Shown: positions 1 to 8,347 of the stretch, one piece after another
Numbering within the stretch: position 1 is the first letter of the stretch
Layout: each line of letters opens with the position of its first letter
Origin: DATKUC01 sp964577375
GTDB lineage: Bacteria > Spirochaetota > Spirochaetia > DSM-27196 > DATKUC01
NCBI GenBank assembly: GCA_964577375.1
Contig: CAZNYW010000011.1
Location: 1 to 64,000, forward strand
Length of the DNA: 64,000 nucleotides
Direction of reading: 5' to 3'
Notes under the pieces: model-generated
What the model was told of the DNA's origin: nothing
The model's input: only the letters and a program-made list of their open reading frames with translations
Databases searched by the model: none
Translations under genes and position numbers: made by a program

Positions 1-1
1 C

Positions 2-105
2 AATGAACACAACCTCCTCCGCAGCATGAGCCATCGCGGCAACGCCTACGACAACGCCGCTATGGAATCGTTCTTCGCAAGCCTGAAGAAGGAGTGGGCA
101 TCGAG
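2..105 (+). pseudogene. IS3-family transposase fragment (C-terminal rve part)
   Basis: The reading frame from base 2 gives NEHNLLRSMSHRGNAYDNAA followed by MESFFASLKKEW. This is the highly conserved region around the catalytic glutamate of IS3-type OrfB integrase domains. The 5' part lies beyond the window. After KKEW (about base 105) the frame stays open to 187 but no longer resembles the family, so the downstream part of the transposase has been lost. It is therefore a remnant next to the decayed recombinase at 265-1131. The family assignment is firm from the motif. Whether the lost end was replaced or deleted cannot be seen. Confidence 0.75.
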
Positions 106-264
106 GGGTACGTGTTCTGGACCTCGGTCTCGTTCGATTCCTGCTGCACTAAGACCCGCACGAAGGTACTTAGCCCACCACGTGTGAAGGAACGGGCCAC
201 CGGTGGGGTCGGCGAACACATATCCGGTTGGTTTCCTGGCGCCGGCTATGTCAATGATCCTGCT

Positions 265-1131
265 CTATGTCGCGGCACGCTTTGAAAGCTCCTGGAGAGC
301 CCATACGGCCCGCCGGTCCTTCGAGAACACGAAGTCGAAAATGGGTGTGACTCGCGGCTTCCGGCTTCTCGGCCGTCTGCGATCTTCGCCGGCCGGTTGC
401 TGCCATGCAACTGACACGTACGGATCATCTTCAAGGTGCACATCCTCCCAGCGCAGCGCGAGCACCTCGGACCGTCGCATCCCGGTGCAGAGTGCAAGCA
501 GGAATGCCGTGTAGTCCTCAGGGCCCTTCCAGGGGCGATAGTCGTTCGTCTCCCAGACGTTGCCGGGAAAGAGCTGTTCGATCTCGGTTTCGCTGTAGAC
601 CGTGCGGGTGCGTTTTTCGGCCTGGTAGTGATCAGTACCCCGTGCCGGGTTCCGGGGAATGAGCTCGAGGTGTTCGGCCCGTGCGAGGAGCCATCCCAAT
701 GCGGAGACCGCAAGCCGCACAGTTGAAGTCTTTTAAGGATGTCGGCGAAGAAGGCGTGTCTCGTACTCCTCGACGTCCCCCCGGGTAATCGCTGTCATCA
801 CCTTCTCGGCAATGGGGTCAGGGATGATGTGCGCTGCGATGATCTGCCGCCGGCGTTTCACGTACAGGGGCGTCAGGGTCTTGTTGCGGCTTTCGCGAAA
901 CTCCACATACCCATCCCATGCGTGAAGCGCCCAATCCCGGAGGCTCGGCGCGACGCGTTCCCGGCCGCCTGTGACGCTTCCGAATACATGTTCCTTTACC
1001 CAGCGGGCGGCTTCCCCCTTCGAGGTTTCCCCGGTGTTGCGGGCGGTGCGTTTTGTGTCGGACCCCAGGCGATAGTACCAGTACCCGTTGGCGCGCTTTA
1101 TCAAGGTGAAATCTGCTTTATACCGTCTCAT
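265..1131 (-). pseudogene. Phage-type tyrosine recombinase (integrase), broken
   Basis: The N-terminal half (1131 down to 733) has the DNA-binding SAM-like domain of phage integrases. An in-frame TAA at 731-733 interrupts it, and the same frame then continues to 265 with the catalytic domain start, including the box I motif CTGMRRSEVLALRWEDV. The protein ends at 265 before the H-x-x-R box and the catalytic tyrosine, so it has both a nonsense codon and a lost C-terminus and cannot be active. The gene points away from the tRNA-Thr gene at 1299-1370 and lies just past its 3' end. That is the usual position for an integrase that used the tRNA as attachment site. Confidence is high for the family and for loss of function. 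Confidence 0.8.
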
Positions 1132-1298
1132 GCCTCACGCGCCTCCACATCATAGGGATACGCAAGAGCGCAATCACTCCTTACACCTTCCTTCGTGGTC
1201 ACAATCTGGTCAGAATCGGGCGAAAATCGCCCGATCTGGGCCTCGAGACGGCAAGGATCGATTCGTATAAGTATTTGTACTGGAAAGAAAAGGAAGAA

Positions 1299-1370
1299 AG
1301 CCAAGACTCGGATTTGAACCGAGGACCTGCTCATTACGAGTGAGCTGCTCTACCCCTGAGCTATCTTGGC
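1299..1370 (-). tRNA. tRNA-Thr (anticodon CGT)
   Basis: The minus strand folds into a cloverleaf. The acceptor is GCCAAGA/TCTTGGC, the anticodon stem GCTCA/TGAGC encloses loop CTCGTAA (anticodon CGT), and the T stem CTCGG/CCGAG encloses TTCAAAT. The discriminator base is U at 1299 and CCA is not encoded. The gene decodes ACG. The broken integrase lies on its 3' side. Confidence 0.95.
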
Positions 1371-1467
1371 GTTATTATCGCGCAAACCATATCGGTATTC
1401 AGCAAAAAAATCAAGCCGTACCTTTTTCGCGATTCATGCGCCGCCGCTTCACTCTACGCGGGGTGCC

Positions 1468-1475
1468 GCCGATAA
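1468..1475 (+). promoter_or_regulatory. Possible sigma-28 (FliA) -10 octamer for the flagellar rod operon
   Basis: GCCGATAA matches the flagellar sigma -10 octamer exactly and lies upstream of flgF. No TAAA -35 element stands at the expected distance, and the inferred start near 1482 would leave only about a dozen leader bases before the TTG codon. Treat it as a weak candidate. Confidence 0.3.
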
Positions 1476-1494
1476 TCTGTACAGGAGGAAAGCA

Positions 1495-2364
1495 TTGGTT
1501 CGCGGACTGTATACCGGCGCAAGCGGAATGGTCGCACAGATGCATCGAATGGATGCCCTCTCGAACGATATCGCGAACGTCGACACAACTGGATACAAAA
1601 GAGACATCGCCGTCGAAAAGGCTTTTCCGGAACTGCTCCTTCATCGCATGAACGACGACGGGGTCAGACAGCTGCCGTTCAGCGAAAAGCCTCCGCATCT
1701 GGGATCGTTCGACGTCGCACCGATTGTCGGAAAGCTGGGCACCGGCGTGGAGATGAACGAACTCTACACCGACTTCCAGCAGGGATCGCTCAAACAGACG
1801 GACAACCCTTTCGACATGGCTCTGCAGGGCAAAGGGTTCTTTGTGGTCCAGACGCCCTACGGAAACCGGCTCACGAGGGACGGAAGCTTCACTCTCGGGC
1901 CCGAAGGTCTGATCGTTACGCAGAACGGCTACCCGGTGCTCGGTGAAAAGGGACCAATCCACGTCAAGCTGAACAATTTCGTGGTCGACGAGGATGGAAA
2001 GATCTTTATCAACGAGAAGTTCCAGCCGGATGCGAACCGCCTGGTCTCCCAGCAGGAAAACCAGTGGGACCAGACGCAGCAGCTTGACCGCCTCCGCGTG
2101 GTCAACGTGCAGTTTCCCCGATATCTGAAGAAGCAGGGCAACGACCTCTACATCGACACGCAGGAGAGCGGACAGGCGTCGATCGTCACCGGCGGCAACC
2201 GGCCGAAGGTGCGGCAGGGATTCCTGGAGGCCTCCAACGTAAACCCCGTCACCGCGATGGTCGACATGATCGAAGTCAACCGCGCCTACGAAGCCAATCA
2301 GAAGGTGATTCAGGCCGAAGACGACGCTACGGGAAAACTCTGGAATGAAGTCGTCCGCGTATAA
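1495..2364 (+). CDS. flgF: Flagellar basal-body rod protein FlgF (FlhO-like)
   Basis: This 289-residue protein belongs to the rod/hook family of the periplasmic flagellum. Its N-terminus has the family signature GLYTGASGMVAQMHRMDALSNDIANVDTTGYKR with some substitutions, and its C-terminus has the matching segment NPVTAMVDMIEVNRAYEANQKVIQ. The two ends form the coiled coils that pack the rod. I place the start at TTG 1495 because AGGAGG at 1483-1488 sits seven bases upstream and the family signature begins right there. An earlier ATG at 1366 overlaps the tRNA. The gene is followed 12 bases later by flgG, so the two are probably one operon. FlgF versus FlgG is decided by order and by spirochaete-like sequence. 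Confidence 0.9.
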   Translation: MVRGLYTGASGMVAQMHRMDALSNDIANVDTTGYKRDIAVEKAFPELLLHRMNDDGVRQLPFSEKPPHLGSFDVAPIVGKLGTGVEMNELYTDFQQGSLKQTDNPFDMALQGKGFFVVQTPYGNRLTRDGSFTLGPEGLIVTQNGYPVLGEKGPIHVKLNNFVVDEDGKIFINEKFQPDANRLVSQQENQWDQTQQLDRLRVVNVQFPRYLKKQGNDLYIDTQESGQASIVTGGNRPKVRQGFLEASNVNPVTAMVDMIEVNRAYEANQKVIQAEDDATGKLWNEVVRV

Positions 2365-2376
2365 GGAGCATGAGAT

Positions 2377-3171
2377 ATGATGCCATCACTATGGACCGCT
2401 GCTTCGGGGATGATCGGGCAGCAGTTCAACATTGACACCATCGCCAACAACCTTTCGAACGTGAACACCACCGGTTTCAAGAAGAACAGGCCGGACTTCG
2501 AAGACCTTCTTTACCAGACGATTCAACCTGCCGGCACGCCGGCCACGGAACTCACGCTGGTTCCTGTGGGGGTTCAGCTGGGTCACGGTGTGAAAGTTGC
2601 CGCGACACAGAAGATCAACACTCAGGGCGCGCTTCAGCAGACGGACAACGTCTCCGACATGGCGATCGAAGGCGAGGGCTTCTTTCGTGTGCTTCTCTAC
2701 GACGGTACCTACGGCTACACGCGCGACGGATCATTCAAAATCGACTCCAACGGGCAATTCGTTACCTCCGACGGATACAAGCTGGTACCGGAGATAATCA
2801 TGCCGAAGGGTTTTATCCGCGACACCGTCTCGGTCTCTCAGGATGGACGTGTCACGGTGAAGATTCCGGGCCAGGACAATCCGGTGGACGTGGGGCAGGT
2901 AGAGCTCTACCGGTTTGTGAATCCTGCCGGGCTTCAGGCCGTGGGCCAGAACCTGCTGAAAGTCACCAGTGCGTCCGGCGATCCGATCGGTGGTCAGCCG
3001 GGTTTCAACGGAATGGGAAAAACCCTGCACAAGTTTCTGGAAATGTCGAACGTCCAGATCGTCCAGGAAATGGTTAACATGATCGTTGCCCAGCGCGCAT
3101 ATGAGACCAATTCGAAGTCGATCCAGACTTCGGACACCATGCTGGGTATTGCGAACAACCTGAAACGATAG
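2377..3171 (+). CDS. flgG: Flagellar distal rod protein FlgG
   Basis: This 264-residue protein has the normal FlgG length and builds the distal rod. Its N-terminus has the signature MIGQQFNIDTIANNLSNVNT, and the middle has the hook/rod segment MAIEGEGFFRVLLYDGTYGY. The C-terminus, VQEMVNMIVAQRAYETNSKS, is typical of FlgG. A ribosome-binding sequence AAGGAG precedes ATG 2377. The gene is flanked by flgF and a rod-binding protein in the same direction with gaps of about 10 bases. In Borrelia, as I recall, flgA and flgI genes follow flgG, but here none is present. Confidence 0.95.
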   Translation: MMPSLWTAASGMIGQQFNIDTIANNLSNVNTTGFKKNRPDFEDLLYQTIQPAGTPATELTLVPVGVQLGHGVKVAATQKINTQGALQQTDNVSDMAIEGEGFFRVLLYDGTYGYTRDGSFKIDSNGQFVTSDGYKLVPEIIMPKGFIRDTVSVSQDGRVTVKIPGQDNPVDVGQVELYRFVNPAGLQAVGQNLLKVTSASGDPIGGQPGFNGMGKTLHKFLEMSNVQIVQEMVNMIVAQRAYETNSKSIQTSDTMLGIANNLKR

Positions 3172-3181
3172 GAACTAGGTA

Positions 3182-3568
3182 ATGGATAGTGTTTTTACTG
3201 ACCTTTCACGGTTCGTGCCGATGCAGCAGGCGCTCGACTCGAGCGCCAGGGCGCAGCTCGATCTGACAAAACAGAACCTGGAGGGTGCCGGCAAGAGCAT
3301 GGCCGGAAACCTCGACCCGAAAAACAGCGCGCGGCTCAAACAGGCATGCACGGAGTTCGAGGCGCTGTTCATCAAGCAGATGCTCGATTCGATGCGGAAG
3401 ACGATCAACAAACAGGATGACATGATCAAGCCCGGCATTGCCGACAACATCTTTCAGGACATGTTGTATGATGAGTATTCACGAAAGATGGCGAAAACCG
3501 GTGACTTCGGCATCGCAGACATGCTGTACAAGCAGTTCACGCAGAAGGTGATTCAGCCGACCGGATGA
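3182..3568 (+). CDS. flgJ: Flagellar rod-binding protein (FlgJ N-terminal domain)
   Basis: This 128-residue protein matches the rod-binding domain found at the N-terminus of FlgJ. The conserved core is ACTEFEALFIKQMLDSMRKT, then DMLYDEYSRKMAKTGDFGIADMLYKQ with minor variation. It caps the growing rod in the periplasm. There is no muramidase domain, which is usual in spirochaetes, where rod-binding and peptidoglycan-cutting functions are separate. It starts ten bases after flgG and is followed by a terminator at 3612-3651, so it looks like the last gene of the rod operon. Confidence 0.88.
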   Translation: MDSVFTDLSRFVPMQQALDSSARAQLDLTKQNLEGAGKSMAGNLDPKNSARLKQACTEFEALFIKQMLDSMRKTINKQDDMIKPGIADNIFQDMLYDEYSRKMAKTGDFGIADMLYKQFTQKVIQPTG

Positions 3569-3611
3569 GCCGGGAGGCAAACGAATGTTAAGTGATTTAT
3601 GTCAGCGTTCA

Positions 3612-3651
3612 GCGCGCCTGGTGATATTTTTCGTCGGGCGCGCAGTTTTTT
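3612..3651 (+). terminator. Rho-independent terminator of the flagellar rod operon
   Basis: A seven-pair GC stem (GCGCGCC at 3612-3618 with GGCGCGC at 3637-3643) encloses an 18-base loop and is followed by a run of six T at 3646-3651. It separates flgFGJ from the sigma factor gene downstream. Confidence 0.8.
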
Positions 3652-3739
3652 GTACAGGGTGTGATATCTATGTGTATGATTAATTAAACACTGTGCTGAC
3701 CGACACCCAACTTCCGATCCGTCTCATCATTTAAGTCCC

Positions 3740-3778
3740 TATGTCACAGTTATTTACATTTCTTCTCGTGGTATGTCA
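3740..3778 (+). repeat. Pair of TATGTCA repeats upstream of the sigma-54 promoter
   Basis: TATGTCA occurs at 3740-3746 and again at 3772-3778, 32 bases apart, about three helical turns. The second copy lies directly against the sigma-54 promoter. They may bind an activator or be chance. The motif is short and I know no protein for it. Confidence 0.3.
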
Positions 3779-3782
3779 TAAA

Positions 3783-3799
3783 TTGGCACATCTTTTGCA
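3783..3799 (+). promoter_or_regulatory. Sigma-54 (RpoN) promoter of the RpoS-like sigma gene
   Basis: The sequence TTGGCACATCTTTTGCA has the -24 element TGGCAC and the -12 element TTGCA, with the invariant GG (3785-3786) and GC (3797-3798) exactly 12 bases apart. The implied transcript start is near 3810, twelve bases before the ATG at 3822. This is a full consensus match, and transcription would need RpoN plus an ATP-driven activator. Confidence 0.85.
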
Positions 3800-3821
3800 G
3801 TCTTCTTCTGGAGGTGCGAAG

Positions 3822-4667
3822 ATGAATAGGAAGAACGTGAAGTCGGCACATCAGGAAGATGCACTCCGCGCCTACTTTGAACAGATCAAGAGAACGCCTC
3901 TCTTGAGCTTCGAAGAGGAGCTGGAATTGTCGCGCCGGATCCAGAAGGGCGACATGGAAGCTCGAAAAGTACTTATCGAATCCAACCTGCGGCTGGTCGT
4001 GAAGATCGCCAAGGCATTCGTGACGCCGGATGTGGCGTTTCTCGACCTTGTACAGGAGGGAAATCTGGGCCTCCTGAAAGCCGCGTCCAAATACGACTAT
4101 CGAAAGAACGTTCGGTTCAGTACCTACGCGTCGTGGTGGATCAAGCAGACCATCACCAGGGCGCTGTCGAATAAACGACGGAGCATCCGCCTGCCTCATC
4201 GGAAGGAGGACGCGCTGCGCAAGATCCAGCAAAGCTTCAACATACTGAGCCAGAAGCTCATGCGGCGCCCTTCGGTCGAAGAGGTGTCCGTCGACGTGAA
4301 CATGGCGCGCGAGGACGTGGTCGAGATTCTCAGCCTGTCGACCTCGCCGGTATCGCTTGACTGCGATATTAATTCCGATTCTGGTACGCTTCACGACGTC
4401 TACGAGGACTACACCTTCTCTCCGGATACGGAGCTGATGCGCAAATCGTTGCAGGACGAGACGAGAGCATTCCTGGACCGCCTGATGGACCGGGAACGGC
4501 AGATACTTCTCTACCGGTTCGCTTTCTACGGCGGAAAGAAGTACACGCTGAAGCGGATCAGCGACGAGATGGGGATTTCCCCGGAAACGGTACGCCAGAT
4601 CGAGATCAGAGCGCTGCGCAAGCTGCGGGAACATGCAAGGCAGCTTAAAGATTACGTGTACAACTAG
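3822..4667 (+). CDS. rpoS: RpoS-like group 2 sigma-70 factor
   Basis: This 281-residue protein has region 1.2 (ALRAYFEQIKRTPLLSFEEE), region 2 with the core-binding and -10 melting motifs (DLVQEGNLGLLKA, then FSTYASWWIKQTI), region 3, and a region 4 helix-turn-helix ending GISPETVRQIEIRALRKLRE. The large RpoD insert is absent. ATG 3822 is chosen over an upstream in-frame start at 3741 because GGAGG lies just before it and it follows the sigma-54 promoter at 3783-3799. The order rod genes, this sigma, a deacetylase, tsaD resembles the rpoS region of Borrelia, where rpoS is also read from a sigma-54 promoter. The name is an inference from that context. Its regulon is unknown. Confidence 0.85.
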   Translation: MNRKNVKSAHQEDALRAYFEQIKRTPLLSFEEELELSRRIQKGDMEARKVLIESNLRLVVKIAKAFVTPDVAFLDLVQEGNLGLLKAASKYDYRKNVRFSTYASWWIKQTITRALSNKRRSIRLPHRKEDALRKIQQSFNILSQKLMRRPSVEEVSVDVNMAREDVVEILSLSTSPVSLDCDINSDSGTLHDVYEDYTFSPDTELMRKSLQDETRAFLDRLMDRERQILLYRFAFYGGKKYTLKRISDEMGISPETVRQIEIRALRKLREHARQLKDYVYN

Positions 4668-4691
4668 GGTGAAGAGGCCGACACTCAAGAT

Positions 4692-5696
4692 GTGAGTGAC
4701 CGCAGGAATCATCAATCGAAGAAAGAACGTGAAGCGCGACTCGTCGTTGCAGCACTCGCAGCGATAGCCGCGCTTCTGCTTTTCCTCATACTTCTCATTC
4801 CTAACCCAACAAAGCGCACAGCCTCCACGTCGGCGCCGGCCAAACCGGACGCTTCGGCTTCCGGGGAGACGCCGAACGGTGGCGCCGGCTCAGGGCAGGC
4901 AGAGCCCGAAACGGGGGCTCACGGCAGCGAGGACGGCACGGTATCTACCTCGCTTTCGGTAAAACCGAGCCCGAGGGAGGTGCCGAAGAGGCTCTACCTG
5001 GTCATCGATGACGTGGGAAACAACCTGTTTCAGCTGCGGCCCTTCCTTGACTTTCCCGGGCCGATAACCTTTGCGGTGCTCCCGCAGCTTGAATACAGCG
5101 GCCAGGCGGCAACGCTCGCGCACAAGGCTGGAAAGGAGGTAATTCTTCACCTCCCGATGCAGGCAGACAACCCGGCGATCAACCCGGGGCCGGGAGCCAT
5201 CACCACCAACCTTGGCGACCAGGCGATTGTGAACAGGCTGCGCAAGGATATTTCTACGGTACCGTTCCTCATCGGCGTGAATAACCACGAGGGCTCGCGG
5301 GCCACGTCGGACGCACGGGTAATGCGCGTGGTACTGGAAGAGCTCAAACAGCAGGGACTTTTCTTTCTCGACAGCCGGACGACAGCCGATTCAGTCGCAC
5401 GGCCGATCGCGGAGCAGTTGGGGCTGCCGTTCGCGCAGCGTGAGGTGTTTCTCGACAACAACCAGTCGCGGGCGGCGATCCTGACGGCATTCAGCGGTGC
5501 GGAGAAGATTGCGGCTGAACGCGGCTATGCGGTTATGATCGGTCACGTCTGGACCGACGCGCTTGCCGGCATCATCAAAGAGCTATACCCTCGTTTGTTG
5601 GCCGACGGCTTTGTTTTTGGTAAACTCTCGGATCTCGTGGCGGAGAAGGGCGGCGCGATTGCCCGCGGCCCCGATTCTCCGACTCGCCAGAATTGA
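4692..5696 (+). CDS. Divergent polysaccharide deacetylase family protein
   Basis: This 334-residue protein begins with a short basic segment and one membrane helix (residues about 18-37). A low-complexity Ala/Gly/Ser/Pro linker follows, and then a domain from about residue 100 with LYLVIDDVGNN, ITFAVLPQL and EVILHLPMQADNP. These are the conserved blocks of the divergent polysaccharide deacetylase family (YibQ-like, a relative of NodB-type carbohydrate esterases). The later blocks GVNNHEGSRAT and FFLDSRTT also fit. It is probably anchored in the inner membrane and acts in the periplasm, possibly on peptidoglycan glycans. GTG 4692 is the only sensible start, because the overlapping ATG runs into a stop. 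It sits between the sigma gene and tsaD, almost touching the latter. Confidence 0.85.
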   Translation: MSDRRNHQSKKEREARLVVAALAAIAALLLFLILLIPNPTKRTASTSAPAKPDASASGETPNGGAGSGQAEPETGAHGSEDGTVSTSLSVKPSPREVPKRLYLVIDDVGNNLFQLRPFLDFPGPITFAVLPQLEYSGQAATLAHKAGKEVILHLPMQADNPAINPGPGAITTNLGDQAIVNRLRKDISTVPFLIGVNNHEGSRATSDARVMRVVLEELKQQGLFFLDSRTTADSVARPIAEQLGLPFAQREVFLDNNQSRAAILTAFSGAEKIAAERGYAVMIGHVWTDALAGIIKELYPRLLADGFVFGKLSDLVAEKGGAIARGPDSPTRQN

Positions 5697-5697
5697 C

Positions 5698-6711
5698 ATG
5701 CTTGTACTTGGAATCGAGAGCTCCTGTGACGAGTGTTCCGTTGCCGTAGTGGAAGATGGGAAACGGATAGTCGCTCACCGGATTGCCACCCAGATCGAAC
5801 ACCACAAACCCTACCAGGGTGTCGTCCCTGAAATCGCGAGCCGAATGCACACCGAATGGATTCTTTCGGTCTACCGCCGGACGCTCGCGGATGCCGGACT
5901 CAAGGCGGGGAACCTCGACGGAATCGCGGTGACCTCGCGGCCGGGCCTGTCCGGCTCGCTGCTGGTCGGGCTGTCATTTGCAAAGGGGCTGGCGGCTGCC
6001 GCCGGCAAGCCTTTTATCGCAACCGACCATATTCTTGCGCACCTGTATGCGCCAAGGCTCGTGGAAGAGATAGAGTACCCGTTCATCGGACTGCTCGTTT
6101 CAGGGGGCCATACGCTGATTTGCCGGATGGACGCCTTCGACAGGCTTACGGTGCTGGGAACCACCATTGATGACGCCTGTGGCGAGGCGTTTGACAAGGT
6201 GGCGAAGTACTTCGGTATGGGATATCCCGGAGGAGTCATCATCGACCGTCTGGCGCGGCGCGGGGATTCGAATGCCTTCGCCTTTCCGGACCCGTCGCTT
6301 CACAAGGGCGAGCACCGGTACGACGTCTCCTATTCGGGACTGAAGACCGCGGTCGTCAATCAGTTGGACCAGTTCTGGAACAGGAAGTTCGAAAAGAGCC
6401 CGGAGAATATCGCGGCTTCATTCGAGCGCGCTGCCGTCGACATGCTGCTACGACGGCTGTTTCGCGCGATCGAGGACACGGGCATCACGCGCATCGTTGC
6501 AGGCGGAGGAGTCGCCGCCAACACCTACCTGAGACAGCAGCTCTCTGCGCGGCCTGAGGTCGAATCGCATTTCCCGCCGCTCGAGCTTTGCACCGACAAC
6601 GGTGCGATGGTTGCGGGTCTGGGGTATCACTTTCTTGTCAGGGGCGAACGGTCGGACTGGAACGTCAATGTGCAGGCGCGCGTTCAAAGATTTCGCCGCA
6701 CCTATCCATAG
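5698..6711 (+). CDS. tsaD: tRNA N6-adenosine threonylcarbamoyltransferase TsaD
   Basis: This 337-residue protein starts with the Kae1/TsaD signature MLVLGIESSCDECSVAVVED. The metal-binding motif HILAH is at residues 111-115, and the blocks LVSGGHT, FDKVAKYFGMGYPGG and AGGGVAANT all match the ASKHA-type catalytic subunit. The enzyme transfers the threonylcarbamoyl group to A37 of tRNAs reading ANN codons, working with TsaB and TsaE, which are not in this window. ATG 5698 follows the stop of the deacetylase by one base, which suggests coupled translation. An upstream in-frame start at 5563 would add residues with no family match. Confidence 0.95.
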   Translation: MLVLGIESSCDECSVAVVEDGKRIVAHRIATQIEHHKPYQGVVPEIASRMHTEWILSVYRRTLADAGLKAGNLDGIAVTSRPGLSGSLLVGLSFAKGLAAAAGKPFIATDHILAHLYAPRLVEEIEYPFIGLLVSGGHTLICRMDAFDRLTVLGTTIDDACGEAFDKVAKYFGMGYPGGVIIDRLARRGDSNAFAFPDPSLHKGEHRYDVSYSGLKTAVVNQLDQFWNRKFEKSPENIAASFERAAVDMLLRRLFRAIEDTGITRIVAGGGVAANTYLRQQLSARPEVESHFPPLELCTDNGAMVAGLGYHFLVRGERSDWNVNVQARVQRFRRTYP

Positions 6712-6732
6712 CCGGCTCAGGCGTGAATCGCG

Positions 6733-7731
6733 TTACAGTTCGTAGGGACTGGAGGGACCGCCGATCTCGGGAATGCCCGATTCCGGACCGTCTTCCTGCG
6801 AAACGAGATCCTCGTCGTCTTCGTGAAGTGACGGGACATCGGGCTTTCGTCCGACCGCCAGGCGCCGGGCTACCTGCGATATTGCACCTGCATAGGGGCT
6901 TTCGGGATGTATGGCGACAGTCGCGCGTCGTTCGAAGATCGAACGCGGAACCAGCGGATCTGCGGGAAGCGTGCCGATGTATTCGAGATCCACGGCGAGG
7001 TTGCGGCCGGCAATCTCCTTGAGCTTGTTTCCCAGCGGCTCATCGGAACGTCCCCGGCTCATGTTGATCACCACGCGAGGATTGAATTGGGTGAGCCGGT
7101 CGGCCGCGATGCGGCCGCTCTCCGCGTTTGAGCTGCTCGATGAGGGTCTGGAAGGACATATCGCTACCTTCGATCTTATGCATGACGAAATGACGTACGA
7201 GGCCGCGCTCGTCACTTCGGGCGGGAAACGAACGAAAGATCAGTCGGTACAAAGCTGTCTTCAGGAAGGAATAGGCATTGAGAATGGCCGTAGTTTCGGG
7301 CGTCGTCACGATGATGCCGGCATCCGAGGCGAGAAAGAAGTCGATGGTATTGTAGGAGGAGCCGGAACCAAGATCGAGAATGACGTAGTCGGCGACGAGC
7401 GCGGCGAGTTCGCGCAGGATCTTCATCTTGCGAAAATTGGGCAGGTTGGCCGTGCCGGGCAGCAGGGCGTCACCGGGTATGAAGAACAGGTGCGGCGCGG
7501 GAGTTTCCACCACAAGCGATCCGAGACTTTCTGCCTGGTTGAAGACGTAGTTGCTTATGCCGGCGTGGCTGTTGCGGACGCCAAGACAGGTGTGAAGGTT
7601 GGAGCCCCCAGATCGAGGTCGGCGAGGATGACGGTCTTTCCCCGCTGCGCGAGCGCGACGCCAGGATTGGCCGAAAAGACTGTCTTACCGACGCCGCCTT
7701 TGCCGCTTGCGACCGGGATGACTGTGGTCAT
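6733..7731 (-). pseudogene. MinD/ParA-like P-loop ATPase with two compensating frameshifts
   Basis: From ATG 7731 the protein begins MTTVIPVASGKGGVGKT, the deviant Walker A motif of MinD/Mrp-type ATPases. At a run of five G on the coding strand (7605-7609) the frame is lost. The next frame then carries the expected continuation, including VVETPAPHLFFIPGDALLPG, VADYVILDLGSG and TTPETTAILNAYSFLKTALY. Near 7120-7135 a second shift returns to the first frame, which runs through INMSRGRSDEPLGNKLKEIA to the stop at 6733. One extra base at the first site and one fewer at the second would give a single protein of about 330 residues. It could be decayed, polymorphic or carry sequencing errors. The gene ends 21 bases from tsaD, tail to tail. 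Confidence 0.8.
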
Positions 7732-7830
7732 GCGCACCACTATAGGCAACGCCCGTTCAAAAATCACGAATTGCCGCGTGCCGCAGCGGTCTGTTTGACA
7801 CCGCATCGGTTTCGTAATACTCTTTCACCT

Positions 7831-8283
7831 ATGGCTGAGAGCAAGTACCAGGTTCTCATCATCTATTCCCCGGAAAGCTCGAGTCTAGCCTCACTTGCCG
7901 CGTCGATGATTCCGATGTTCGACCGACGGCGGTTCGCCGTTTCGACGGTTCCCGCGACTCATCTTACGGCCCCGCGGCTCCTCGATTCGGACCTGCTGCT
8001 GTTCGGGTCCAACGATGAAGCCAATTTTTCTCACGGCGGCTACGCCGGTTTCAGGGAAGTTCTGGGGGAAATGCGCCTCTCCGGCCGTCTGGCGGCGCTC
8101 TACTCGACGATATCCGAGATTTCATTGAAAAACCTGAAGCTGATGCTTAAGGGTACCGAGGCCACGCTTGCCGATGACGGCTTCATAATTCGGTCCTCCT
8201 GGGATGACCCGCGGACCGCCGGCATATTGCGGAAGTGGATCGGCCATGTCGTGAAGACTCACGATGAAATAGCGCGGATATAG
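7831..8283 (+). CDS. Flavodoxin-like protein, function unknown
   Basis: This 150-residue protein begins KYQVLIIYSPESSSLASLAA, with hydrophobic strand, serine-rich loop and helix, as in flavodoxin-fold proteins. LLDSDLLLFGSNDE and LSGRLAALYST then occupy the positions of the second and third strands. The phosphate-binding loop lacks the classic T/S-x-T-G-x-T pattern, so FMN binding is uncertain. It lies between the divergently read MinD-like gene and apt, 64 bases before the latter. I recognise the fold but not a named family. Confidence 0.7.
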   Translation: MAESKYQVLIIYSPESSSLASLAASMIPMFDRRRFAVSTVPATHLTAPRLLDSDLLLFGSNDEANFSHGGYAGFREVLGEMRLSGRLAALYSTISEISLKNLKLMLKGTEATLADDGFIIRSSWDDPRTAGILRKWIGHVVKTHDEIARI

Positions 8284-8347
8284 TCGGCAGAAACCGGCTG
8301 GCAGACCGCCGAGAAACAGAAATTCAACACAGGAGCGTTCGTCAGCG

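Noticed and set aside
6911..7798. A 295-codon open frame on the plus strand opposite the MinD-like gene
   Set aside because: The minus strand carries conserved MinD-type motifs throughout; the plus-strand frame has none.
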